NCBI GenBank assembly: GCA_946479475.1
Contig: CAMLGG010000204.1
Location: forward strand, 1-9,660
Direction: 5' to 3'
From: an uncultured Ideonella sp.
GTDB lineage: Bacteria; Pseudomonadota; Gammaproteobacteria; Burkholderiales; Burkholderiaceae
DNA length: 9,660 nt
Both the position numbers and the translations under genes were made by a program. Positions 1 to 7,780 of this stretch are shown in pieces; position 1 is the first letter of the stretch, and each line of letters begins with the position of its first letter. The notes below the pieces were generated by a model that did no database searches, was not told the origin of the DNA, and saw nothing but the letters and a program-made list of their open reading frames with translations.

Positions 1-96
1 AACGACGGCGTCGTGGAGGCCTCGGAGCTGAGTTGGATGGCAACGCTGGGCAACGGCGCGGAGTTCACCGCCGCGGATCTCCTCTTCGGCCCCTGA
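1..96 (+). CDS. C-terminal end of a putative type I secreted, calcium-binding protein (partial)
   Basis: This is the last 31 codons of a gene that begins left of the window, read in frame 1 and ending at TGA 94-96. About 28 of the 31 codons end in G or C, which fits real coding sequence. Residues 2-9 of the fragment (DGVVEASE) match the second half of an EF-hand or dockerin-type calcium loop (D-G-x-[ILV]-x-x-x-E). The protein ends ADLLFGP, an Asp followed by hydrophobic residues near the C-terminus, as in the uncleaved export signals of many type I substrates. The neighbouring convergent operon encodes a PrtD/HlyD-type exporter, so I infer a secreted, possibly repeat-rich calcium-binding protein. 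The main domains lie outside the window, so adhesin, protease or lipase cannot be distinguished. The reading frame is well supported; the function is tentative. Confidence 0.6.
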   Translation, partial: NDGVVEASELSWMATLGNGAEFTAADLLFGP

Positions 97-108
97 CAGC
101 TTTCCCCG

Positions 109-131
109 CGACCGAGCTACAGAATCGGCCG
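109..131. terminator. Possible stem-loop between convergent genes
   Basis: CGACCGA (109-115) and TCGGCCG (125-131) can pair around a 9-nt loop. On the minus-strand transcript all seven pairs form, one of them a G-U wobble; on the + strand one pair is an A-C mismatch. It occupies the 40-bp gap between the convergent secretion substrate gene and the hlyD-type gene, just past the hlyD-type stop codon. No clear U-tract follows on either strand, so intrinsic termination is uncertain. Confidence 0.3.
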
Positions 132-136
132 CTTTC

Positions 137-1468
137 TCAATGCTCCCTGAAAGCCCGCCGGAAGTACCCGCCGACGGGCTCCAGCAGGAAGCCCAGCGGC
201 GTCCTTTCGGTGGTCTTGATGTACACCTCCGCCGCCATGCCCGGGCGGATGGTGTGCGCCAGGGCAGCCTCCTCGGCACCCGGCGTCACGCGCAGCAGCG
301 CGCGCAGGAAAGGCGCGCCGCTGTGGTCGTCGGTCAGCGCGTCGGCCGAGACCTCGACCACCGTGGCCGGCAGCAGCTTCTCGTAGCGCGCCCCGGCCGT
401 CAGCAGCTTCACTTCGGCTGGCGTGCCTGAGCGAACGTCGGCCACCACGTCCAGCGGCAATCGCACCTCCAGCTGCAGCGGCGCATCGGCCGGCACGATG
501 TCGACGATGGGCTCGCGCGGGCCTATCGCGGAGCCTGCGGTGTTCACGCGCAGGTTCACCAGCCGGCCGGATTCGGGCGCGACCACCGTCTGCCGGCTGC
601 GGTCGTCCTGGCTGGCCCGCAGGCGCTGCTCCGTGTCCGCCACTCGCACGCCGACCTCGCGCAGCTCCTCGCTCGCCTGCTGCACCAGGCCGTCGCGCAG
701 TGCACGCACGCGCGCCTCGAAGGCGCCCAGGCGCTGCTTGGCCTGAGCCAGCTCGGCTTCGTTGGCCCACTGGCGCGACTCGTATTCGCTTACCCCGCGC
801 TGCAGCGACATCACCCGGGCCCGGTTGACGTACTGCTCCTTCTCCAGCCGCTGGTTCAGCTCCAGCTCTTCCTTCATCAGGGCGACGGCGCTGGAGGCGT
901 TGGCGCGCTCCTTGGTGCGGACCTCGATCTCGGTGCGGGTGTCCGCCGCCTGACGCTGCTCGCCTTGCACCTGCGCCTCGACGTTGGCCCGCCGGGCGAC
1001 GAAGGCGGCCCGCTCCTTGGCGGCCAGGTCGGCCACGCGCTTCACGTCCTTGAATTCGGCAAGGAGCGCGGCCGGCGGTTGCCAGGCGTCCCGCCCAGCA
1101 GCCTCCGCCTCCAGGCGCGACTGGCGCAGGCGGTCGCCGGCGAGTTGCGCGCGCAGCACGTCGACCGAAGCCTCGACCCGCACGTCTTCCAGCTCGATCA
1201 GCACGTCGCCTCGACGAACCTCCTGGCCCTCGCGGACGAGGATGCGGCTGACGGTGCCGCCGTCGCGGTGGCTCACCGTGCGCCGGTTGGCCTCCACCCT
1301 CACCAGCCCCTGGGCGACCACGCCGCCGGAGATCGGCGCCCACACACCCCAGGCCGCGAAGACGAGAAGCCAGGCGAGCACGATCCACAACCCGCGCCGG
1401 GCCAGCCGCCGCAGGCGCGGCTCCAGCGGCCCGACGCCGACGGATTCGAGTGCGAGCGATGGGTTCAT
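137..1468 (-). CDS. HlyD/PrtE-family type I secretion membrane-fusion (periplasmic adaptor) protein
   Basis: This 443-residue protein is the adaptor that joins an inner-membrane ABC exporter to a TolC-type outer membrane channel. It has a short cytoplasmic N-terminus and a single membrane segment at about residues 26-43 (WIVLAWLLVFAAWGVW). A lipoyl/barrel-sandwich half follows at about 50-95, including HRDGGTVSRILVREGQEV. A long Ala/Glu/Arg-rich coiled-coil hairpin spans about 100-290, and the second lipoyl half about 295-325. The C-terminal beta domain ends with the HlyD-family signature around 408-432 (RPGMAAEVYIKT). Length and layout match PrtE/LapC-type adaptors. Its ATG overlaps the stop of the ABC gene by 4 bp (ATGA), and a GGGAGA ribosome-binding sequence lies just upstream. 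It should act with the preceding gene product as one exporter. The outer membrane partner must be encoded elsewhere. Confidence 0.93.
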   Translation of the reverse strand: MNPSLALESVGVGPLEPRLRRLARRGLWIVLAWLLVFAAWGVWAPISGGVVAQGLVRVEANRRTVSHRDGGTVSRILVREGQEVRRGDVLIELEDVRVEASVDVLRAQLAGDRLRQSRLEAEAAGRDAWQPPAALLAEFKDVKRVADLAAKERAAFVARRANVEAQVQGEQRQAADTRTEIEVRTKERANASSAVALMKEELELNQRLEKEQYVNRARVMSLQRGVSEYESRQWANEAELAQAKQRLGAFEARVRALRDGLVQQASEELREVGVRVADTEQRLRASQDDRSRQTVVAPESGRLVNLRVNTAGSAIGPREPIVDIVPADAPLQLEVRLPLDVVADVRSGTPAEVKLLTAGARYEKLLPATVVEVSADALTDDHSGAPFLRALLRVTPGAEEAALAHTIRPGMAAEVYIKTTERTPLGFLLEPVGGYFRRAFREH

Positions 1469-3210
1469 GCCCGCTCTCCCTGGGATGCGGCGCCGGAAGG
1501 TCCTGCACCGCCGGCGGAAGACTCCACCAGCACGTCGCCGCCTTCGCGGCGCACGGCCGTGCGCTCGATCGTGCCCTCACGCAGCACGAGCACGCGGTCG
1601 GCCACCGTCAGCAGGCGCCGCCGCTGGGTGACCGCCACGACCGTCGCGCCCCGCGCACGGAGCCGTTGCAGGGCGCCGACGAGCGCTTCTTCCCCCTCGG
1701 CGTCGAGGCTCGCATCGGCCTCGTCGAGGACGACGAAGCTCGGCTCGCCGAACAGCGCGCGCGCCAGCGCCACGCGCTGGCGCTGGCCGCCGGAAAGCAG
1801 CCGCCCACCCTCGCCCACCGGCGTGTCGTAGCCCTGCGGGAAGCGCAGGATCATGTCGTGCGCCCCCGCCGCCTGCGCGGCCGCGATGACCGCTTCGGAA
1901 CCGGCACCGGTAAAGCGGGCGATGTTCTCGGCGACGGTGCCGGCGAAAAGCTCCACGTCCTGCGGCAGGTAGCCGATGGCCGCGCCCAGGACGCCCGGGT
2001 CGTACTGTCGGATGTCGGCGCCGTCCAGGCGCACCACGCCCGCGCTGGGCTTGAGCACACCGACCAGCAGCCGCGCGAGCGTCGTCTTGCCGGCCCCGCT
2101 GCCGCCGACCACCGCGACCAGCTCCCCGGGCACCGCCTGGAAGCTCACCTGGCGCAGCAGCGGCCGGCTGGTCTGCGCAGAGACATGGCTCAGCGCTTCG
2201 ACGGACAGCTGGCCCCTCGGGCGGGGAAGGGTCGTCTCGACGGCGCCTTCGGGCGGCCGCTCGAGCACCGCCTGCAGGCGCTGGTAGGCCAGCCTGGCCT
2301 CCACCAGGCCCTGCCAGCCGCCGATGAGCTGCTCGACCGGTGCCAACGCGCGGCCAAGGATGATGGTGGTGGCGATCATCACGCCCGGCGTGGCGCCCTC
2401 GCGGATCACCAGCCAGGCGCCGGCGCTCAGCATCACGACCTGCACGGCCTGCCGCGCCGCGCGCGAGACGGCCGCCAGCCGCCCGCTCGCGGCCGTGGCG
2501 GCCAGCGTCGTCTCCTGCACCTGCGCGGATTGCGCCGCCCAGCGCTCGGTCATCGCGCCGCCCATGCCGAGCGCCGTCACCGCCTCCGCGTTCTGCAGGC
2601 AACGCTCGGCCCAGCGGCCGGCGGCGCGCGAGGCTGGTTGCACGCGCTGCAGCCCCTGCCTGACCAGGCGGTTGTTGAACCAGGTCATGCCGAACAGGAC
2701 CACCATCGCCAGCAGCGCCAGGCCGCCCAGCCGCAGGTCGAACAGGGCGATGATGACCAGGTAGACCAGCGCCCAGGGGGCGTCGAACACCGCGACGACG
2801 CCCGGCCCGGACAGGAACGTGCGCACGCTGGCGAGGTCCTTGAGGCCGTCCGCCATTTCGTTGCTGGACTGCCGCGCGTTCGCGACGATGAGGCTGCCGA
2901 GCAGGCCCGGCCCGATGCGCCGCTCGAGCGCCATGCCCAGCATGTTCAGCAAGCGGCTGCGCACCTGGTCCAGCGCGCCGAAGGCGGCGAGGCAGAAAGC
3001 CGCGATCAGCGCCAGCATCACCAGCGTCTCGACGCTGCGGGTCACGAGGACGCGGTCGTAGACCTGCAGCATGAACAGCGACGGCGTCAGCAGGGCCAGG
3101 TTGATGGCCAGGCTGAAGACGAGTGCCCAGCCCAGGTAGGGGCGGACGAACTCTGCAAGGTCGGTGGGGGCGGGCCGCAGCGCGGCCGGCCGACCGGGAA
3201 GTGGGTTCAT
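1465..3210 (-). CDS. PrtD-type type I secretion ABC transporter (fused permease/ATPase)
   Basis: This 581-residue half-transporter powers export of unfolded substrates across the inner membrane and is expected to work as a homodimer. Hydrophobic segments lie at about 24-45, 58-80, 137-176 and 255-292. There is no N-terminal C39-like domain, as in PrtD/AprD/LapB-like short exporters. The nucleotide-binding domain shows Walker A GGSGAGKT (369-376), Q-loop Gln417, signature LSGGQ (472-476), Walker B FVVLD with catalytic Glu497, and D-loop SLD. The H-loop residue is Gln529 (VTQRR) instead of the usual His, which is unusual. I chose the ATG at 3210 because it gives the normal family length with the first membrane segment about 25 residues in. 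It has no clear ribosome-binding site. The frame stays open upstream, with ATGs at 3279 and 3390, so a longer N-terminus cannot be excluded. It is translationally coupled to the adaptor gene. Confidence 0.92.
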   Translation of the reverse strand: MNPLPGRPAALRPAPTDLAEFVRPYLGWALVFSLAINLALLTPSLFMLQVYDRVLVTRSVETLVMLALIAAFCLAAFGALDQVRSRLLNMLGMALERRIGPGLLGSLIVANARQSSNEMADGLKDLASVRTFLSGPGVVAVFDAPWALVYLVIIALFDLRLGGLALLAMVVLFGMTWFNNRLVRQGLQRVQPASRAAGRWAERCLQNAEAVTALGMGGAMTERWAAQSAQVQETTLAATAASGRLAAVSRAARQAVQVVMLSAGAWLVIREGATPGVMIATTIILGRALAPVEQLIGGWQGLVEARLAYQRLQAVLERPPEGAVETTLPRPRGQLSVEALSHVSAQTSRPLLRQVSFQAVPGELVAVVGGSGAGKTTLARLLVGVLKPSAGVVRLDGADIRQYDPGVLGAAIGYLPQDVELFAGTVAENIARFTGAGSEAVIAAAQAAGAHDMILRFPQGYDTPVGEGGRLLSGGQRQRVALARALFGEPSFVVLDEADASLDAEGEEALVGALQRLRARGATVVAVTQRRRLLTVADRVLVLREGTIERTAVRREGGDVLVESSAGGAGPSGAASQGERA

Positions 3211-3406
3211 GCGACAGGCCGAGGCGTCCGGCGATGGATGTGCCGAATTGTCCGCCAGGGACCAGCGCCACGGGTGCATGAAATCCCGCGCTGGCCAGAC
3301 CGGCATGTCCGGAAACGTCCGCATCCGGTCCTCTTCCGGCCTGCCGCTCGCGTCATCTTCGCTTGAAGATGGCATCCTCCACCCAGCCACCGAACGAGGT
3401 TCTCAG
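3211..3406. promoter_or_regulatory. Divergent intergenic region between exporter operon and cysteine hydrolase operon
   Basis: This 196-bp gap must hold the start signals of both divergent operons. I find no convincing sigma70 promoter on either strand. TCCGG or TCCGC motifs occur at 3308, 3318, 3324 and 3335, with no strict period. A perfect inverted repeat at 3354-3371, listed separately, is the only strong structure. Part of this stretch could be N-terminal coding sequence if the ABC gene starts further upstream. Confidence 0.4.
3354..3371. promoter_or_regulatory. Perfect 7-bp inverted repeat, candidate operator
   Basis: CATCTTC (3354-3360) and GAAGATG (3365-3371) are exact reverse complements around a 4-base spacer GCTT. 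In RNA the stem could extend by a U-G and a G-C pair (3353/3372 and 3352/3373). It ends 35 bp before the ATG of the cysteine hydrolase gene. That position suits an operator for the GlxA-type regulator encoded at the end of that operon, or a 5'-leader hairpin. No T-run follows, so it is unlikely to be a terminator. Function is inferred from position and symmetry only. Confidence 0.4.
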
Positions 3407-3979
3407 ATGTCCACTCCCGCCACCACCGCACTGCTTCTGATCGACGTCCAGGAGTCCTTCCGTGCACGTCCCTACTGGAGCGACGCCGACGCACCAGCCT
3501 TCTTCGAGCGCACCAACGCCTTGCTCGCCGGCGCGCAGGCGGCCGGCATCCCCATCGTCCAGGTCTTCCACACCGACGGGCCGGAGAGCGTGGACAACCC
3601 GTTCTCGCATGCCGGCGGCCTGATCAAGCCGCTGGCCGAGCTTCGGCCCTTCGAAGCCGCGCTGCGCGTCGAGAAGCACCGCCACAGCGCGCTGGTCGGG
3701 ACGGGCCTGCCGGTCTGGCTGCACCAGCACGGCATCCGGCGGCTCATCGTCGCCGGCATCCGCACCGAGCAATGCTGCGAGACCACCACCCGCCACGCGA
3801 GCGACGAAGGCTGGGAGGTCGACTACGTGACCGAAGCCACGCTGACCTTCGACATGCGGACCCCGGCCGGCGGAGTGCTCAGCGCCGCGGCCATCCGCGA
3901 GCGGACCGAGACCGTCCTGGCCGGCCGGTTCGCGACCCTCTGCACCGTCGAGCAGGCCCTTCAACGAGTGGCCCGATGA
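3407..3979 (+). CDS. Isochorismatase-like cysteine hydrolase
   Basis: This 190-residue protein belongs to the isochorismatase-like cysteine hydrolase superfamily, which includes nicotinamidases, N-carbamoyl-amide hydrolases and other amidases. The catalytic triad can be read directly: Asp13 in LLLIDVQESF, Lys90 in VEKHRHSAL, and nucleophile Cys123 in GIRTEQCCETTT (family pattern G-x-x-T-x-x-C). The length is typical and no signal peptide is visible, so it is probably cytoplasmic. The ATG at 3407 is preceded by GAGG at 3396-3399, and homology begins almost at once. An upstream in-frame ATG at 3164 would add about 80 non-conserved residues and overlap the divergent ABC gene. The stop overlaps the next gene by ATGA, so this gene heads a three-gene operon. 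A true isochorismatase role is not supported, since no siderophore genes are nearby. An amide or formamide substrate is plausible but unproven. Confidence 0.88.
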   Translation: MSTPATTALLLIDVQESFRARPYWSDADAPAFFERTNALLAGAQAAGIPIVQVFHTDGPESVDNPFSHAGGLIKPLAELRPFEAALRVEKHRHSALVGTGLPVWLHQHGIRRLIVAGIRTEQCCETTTRHASDEGWEVDYVTEATLTFDMRTPAGGVLSAAAIRERTETVLAGRFATLCTVEQALQRVAR

Positions 3980-4578
3980 CCACCCGCCTGCTGCTGCTCA
4001 TGTTCGACGAGGTCGAGCTGCTCGACTTCGCCGGCCCCTACGAGGTCTTCACCACCGCCAACCGCATGGCGGCGCGCCGGGAGGCATCGGGCGGGCCGCC
4101 CTTCGAGCTGCTCACCGCCTCGCCGGACGGCGGCGCCGTCAAGGCGCGCGCCGGCCTTCGCCTGGAGCCCGACGCGGCGCTGCACCAGGTGGCCGCCTGC
4201 GACGTGCTGCTGGTGCCCGGTGGCGTGGTCGATGGCCTGCTCCGGGATGCGCCCCTCCTGGCCCGGCTCCGCCGGCTGGCTGGCGATGCGCGGATCACCG
4301 CCTCGATCTGCACCGGCGCCTTCGTGCTGGCGGCCGCAGGCCTCCTGCGGGACGCCGAGGCAACCACGCACTGGGAAGACGCCGAGGACCTGGCGTGTCG
4401 GCATCCGGACCTGCGCGTGCGCCCCGAACGCCGCTGGGTCGACAACGGCCGCATCGTCTCCTCGGCAGGCATCGCGGCCGGCATCGACATGAGCCTGCAT
4501 CTGGTCGGGCGGCTGGTCGATGCCGAGCTCGCGCAGCGCACCGCTCGCCAGCTCGACGTGGTCTGGAGCGAAGCATGA
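3976..4578 (+). CDS. Stand-alone DJ-1/PfpI-family protein, isonitrile hydratase-like
   Basis: This 200-residue single-domain protein has the class I glutamine amidotransferase-like fold of the DJ-1/PfpI family. The nucleophile elbow is Cys112 in ASICTGAFVLAAAGLL. Asp17 and Gly20-Pro21 lie in LLDFAGPYEVF, and ATTHW follows at 129-133. As I recall, Pseudomonas isonitrile hydratase (InhA/ICH) depends on Asp17 and on a Cys in a similar CTG elbow, and has the same ATTHW. That makes this a candidate hydratase converting isonitriles to N-formyl amides, but these motifs are shared across a broad subfamily. The ATG overlaps the stop of the cysteine hydrolase gene (ATGA 3976-3979), and its own stop overlaps the regulator's start. 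No helix-turn-helix is present. The adjacent GlxA-type protein is clearly paralogous over the DJ-1 domain. Confidence 0.85.
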   Translation: MTTRLLLLMFDEVELLDFAGPYEVFTTANRMAARREASGGPPFELLTASPDGGAVKARAGLRLEPDAALHQVAACDVLLVPGGVVDGLLRDAPLLARLRRLAGDARITASICTGAFVLAAAGLLRDAEATTHWEDAEDLACRHPDLRVRPERRWVDNGRIVSSAGIAAGIDMSLHLVGRLVDAELAQRTARQLDVVWSEA

Positions 4579-5546
4579 ATGGCGCGCCCGTCGATGTGCT
4601 GTTCCTGGTGCTGCCGGACACGCTGCTGCTGGACCTCGCAGGCCCTGCCGAGGCGTTCCGGCTCGCCAACCAGCAGCTGGCTCGCGCCGGCCGGCCGCCG
4701 CGGTTCCGCCTGCACTACGTCGGGCCGGAGCCCAGTGCGTCCACCTCGGTGGGACTGACCCTCAGCGGCCTCGATCCCCTGCCCGACCGCCTGCCGCCGC
4801 GCAGCTGGGTCGTGCTGCTCGGCCGGCCCGGCGAGGCAACGCAGGTGGTGCGGCGGCAGGCCGCCTGGATGGCGGCCCGGCACTGGCTGGCGCGTGTCGT
4901 CGCACCGGCGATCGAGGCGCCGGACACGGCGCACCGCCTGGTCACCGTCTGCGTCGGCTCGCTGCTGGCCGCCGATGCCGGCCTGGTTGGCCGGCGCGCC
5001 GTCACCTGCCACCATGAGTTGCTCGACGAACTGCGCGCCCTGGCGCCCGCAGCCCGGGTGGTCGGCAACCGCGTCTTCGTCGAGGACGGCCCGATGGCGA
5101 GCAGCGCCGGCATCACGGCCGGCATCGACCTGGCGCTGCACCTCGTCGCGCAGGAGCTCGGCGAGGCGCTGGCCTCGGCCGTCGCGCAGGTGATGGTCGT
5201 CTTCCACCGCCGCAGCGGTGAGGACCCCGAGCGCTCGCCGCTGCTGGCCGGCCGCAGCCACCTTCATCCCGCCGTCCATGCCGTGCAGAGCGCCGTGCTG
5301 GAGGCTCCCGGCGAGGATTGGTCGCTCGAGCGCATGGCGGCGCTGGCGCACGTCACGCCTCGCCACCTGACGCGCCTGTTTCGCGAGCACGCCGGCATGA
5401 CGCCGCGTGAGCACGTCGAGCAAGTGCGCCTCGCCCTGGCACAGCAGGCGCGCGCGTCAGGCGTGCGCATGCCCGATGCGCTCGCGCTCGCCGGCTTCAG
5501 CTCCGATCGCCAGTGGCGCCGGGCCCGGCAGCGCGCCGCCAGCTGA
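4575..5546 (+). CDS. GlxA-family transcriptional regulator (DJ-1/PfpI domain + AraC-type HTH)
   Basis: This 323-residue protein has an N-terminal DJ-1/PfpI-like sensor domain (about 5-205) and a C-terminal AraC-type DNA-binding domain (about 230-318). The sensor keeps Asp20 in LLLDLAGPAEAF and Cys126 in VTVCVGSLL. It has Val after the Cys, and AVTCHH where the enzyme-like neighbour has ATTHW, which fits ligand sensing more than catalysis. The first HTH is clear in LERMAALAHVTPRHLTRLFR (251-270), followed by AGMTPREHVEQVRL. The second HTH (about 290-318) is recognisable from LALAGFSSDRQWRRA, but the protein ends soon after, without the usual G-x-S-P-x-x-Y-R tail. The ATG overlaps the previous stop (ATGA) and has GGAG at 4565-4568. 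As last gene of the operon it probably regulates that operon, possibly through the inverted repeat at 3354-3371. It converges on the HAD gene with a 6-bp gap. Confidence 0.9.
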   Translation: MNGAPVDVLFLVLPDTLLLDLAGPAEAFRLANQQLARAGRPPRFRLHYVGPEPSASTSVGLTLSGLDPLPDRLPPRSWVVLLGRPGEATQVVRRQAAWMAARHWLARVVAPAIEAPDTAHRLVTVCVGSLLAADAGLVGRRAVTCHHELLDELRALAPAARVVGNRVFVEDGPMASSAGITAGIDLALHLVAQELGEALASAVAQVMVVFHRRSGEDPERSPLLAGRSHLHPAVHAVQSAVLEAPGEDWSLERMAALAHVTPRHLTRLFREHAGMTPREHVEQVRLALAQQARASGVRMPDALALAGFSSDRQWRRARQRAAS

Positions 5547-5552
5547 TGCGAT

Positions 5553-6176
5553 TCAGAGCAGGCCCCTGGCCTGCAGCGCCTGTTCGAGCTGTTCGTGGCC
5601 GACGAACTGCTCGGCCTGCCAACCCAATGCGCGCGCGGCCTCGACGTTGGGCCCATGGTCGTCGACGAACAGCAGCTGAGCCGGCGGCAGCTCGATCTGC
5701 CTGAGCGCGTGCTCGTAGATCGCCCGCTCCGGCTTGTTGACCTTCACCCGCGAGGAGAAGACGCCGCCGTCGAACCAGGCCATGAAGTCGTGGCTGCACT
5801 CCAGGTGCTCGGCGAAGGGCCCGGGCATGTTGGACAGGTAGTGCAGCCTCCGGCCGGCGGCCCTCAGGCGCTCGATCAGGGCGACGGTGCCCGGCAGCGG
5901 TACCAGCGACGCGGGCGCCGCGTCGACCACGGCCTGAACCTCCGCCTCGGCCAGTCCCGTGCGGGCCGCGATGCGCCGGACCAGCGCCGGGATCTCGACC
6001 TCGCCGCGGTCAAAGTCGCCCCAGTCGCCCTGGTAGCCCTGGAAGATCTGCTGCGCCCAGTGCGCCGCGGCCTCGGGGGAACTGCCACGCTCAGGCAGCA
6101 CCCGGGCCACGAGCGCTTCGGGCTGCCAGTCGAACACGACGCGCCCGAAGTCGAAGACGATGGCGGTATCGCCCAT
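5553..6176 (-). CDS. HAD-family phosphatase, YihX-like (possible sugar-phosphate phosphatase)
   Basis: This 207-residue haloacid dehalogenase superfamily hydrolase shows motif I VFDFGRVV with nucleophile Asp9. Motif II is Ser115 in HYLSNMPG, motif III Lys148 in KVNKPERAIY, and motif IV Asp172-Asp173 in LLFVDDHGPN. A helical cap lies at about 18-90. Position +2 of motif I is Gly11, not the usual general-acid Asp. E. coli YihX, an alpha-D-glucose-1-phosphate phosphatase, has a similar DLG and resembles this protein across most motifs. The gene follows pgi with a 5-bp gap, and an AGGA ribosome-binding sequence overlaps the pgi stop. Together with tal and pgi this suggests a sugar-phosphate substrate, but that is inferred from context. 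The start at 6176 is the only one placing motif I at the N-terminus. A much longer open frame upstream of it is antisense-frame noise inside pgi. Confidence 0.85.
   Translation of the reverse strand: MGDTAIVFDFGRVVFDWQPEALVARVLPERGSSPEAAAHWAQQIFQGYQGDWGDFDRGEVEIPALVRRIAARTGLAEAEVQAVVDAAPASLVPLPGTVALIERLRAAGRRLHYLSNMPGPFAEHLECSHDFMAWFDGGVFSSRVKVNKPERAIYEHALRQIELPPAQLLFVDDHGPNVEAARALGWQAEQFVGHEQLEQALQARGLL
5558..5574. terminator. GC-rich stem-loop at convergent gene ends
   Basis: GCAGGCC (5558-5564) and GGCCTGC (5568-5574) form a perfect 7-bp stem with a 3-nt loop. It starts 12 bases after the stop of the GlxA-type regulator gene and lies inside the last codons of the convergent HAD gene. It could end transcription from both sides, because the true intergenic gap is only 6 bp. 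No U-tract follows on either strand, so the call rests on symmetry and position. Confidence 0.4.
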
Positions 6177-6181
6177 TCGTC

Positions 6182-7776
<1,595 letters not shown>

Positions 7777-7780
<4 letters not shown>

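Noticed and set aside
33..386. 117-codon + strand open frame across the gap into the hlyD-type gene
   Set aside because: It overlaps the better-supported frame-1 coding end and the antisense of the adaptor gene, and has no recognisable features.
3308..3339. Clustered TCCGG/TCCGC motifs as possible direct-repeat operator
   Set aside because: The spacing is irregular (10, 6, 11) and such short GC motifs are expected by chance in this base composition.
1450..3366. Long + strand open frame (638 codons) opposite the ABC transporter gene
   Set aside because: Its composition is rich in Arg, Gln, His and Ala and follows the antisense codon pattern of a GC-rich gene. The minus frame has all ABC motifs.
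3164..3406. N-terminal extension of the cysteine hydrolase to an ATG at 3164
   Set aside because: The extra residues do not look like the family and overlap the divergent ABC gene. The ATG at 3407 has a ribosome-binding sequence and starts just before the conserved core.
3407..3979. True isochorismatase of siderophore synthesis (entB-like)
   Set aside because: There is no aryl carrier domain and no siderophore genes nearby. The superfamily covers many amidases, so only a general call is justified.
4038..5423. 461-codon minus-strand open frame opposite the PfpI and GlxA genes
   Set aside because: It is the antisense shadow of two genes with clear family motifs, and spans their junction without any domain of its own.
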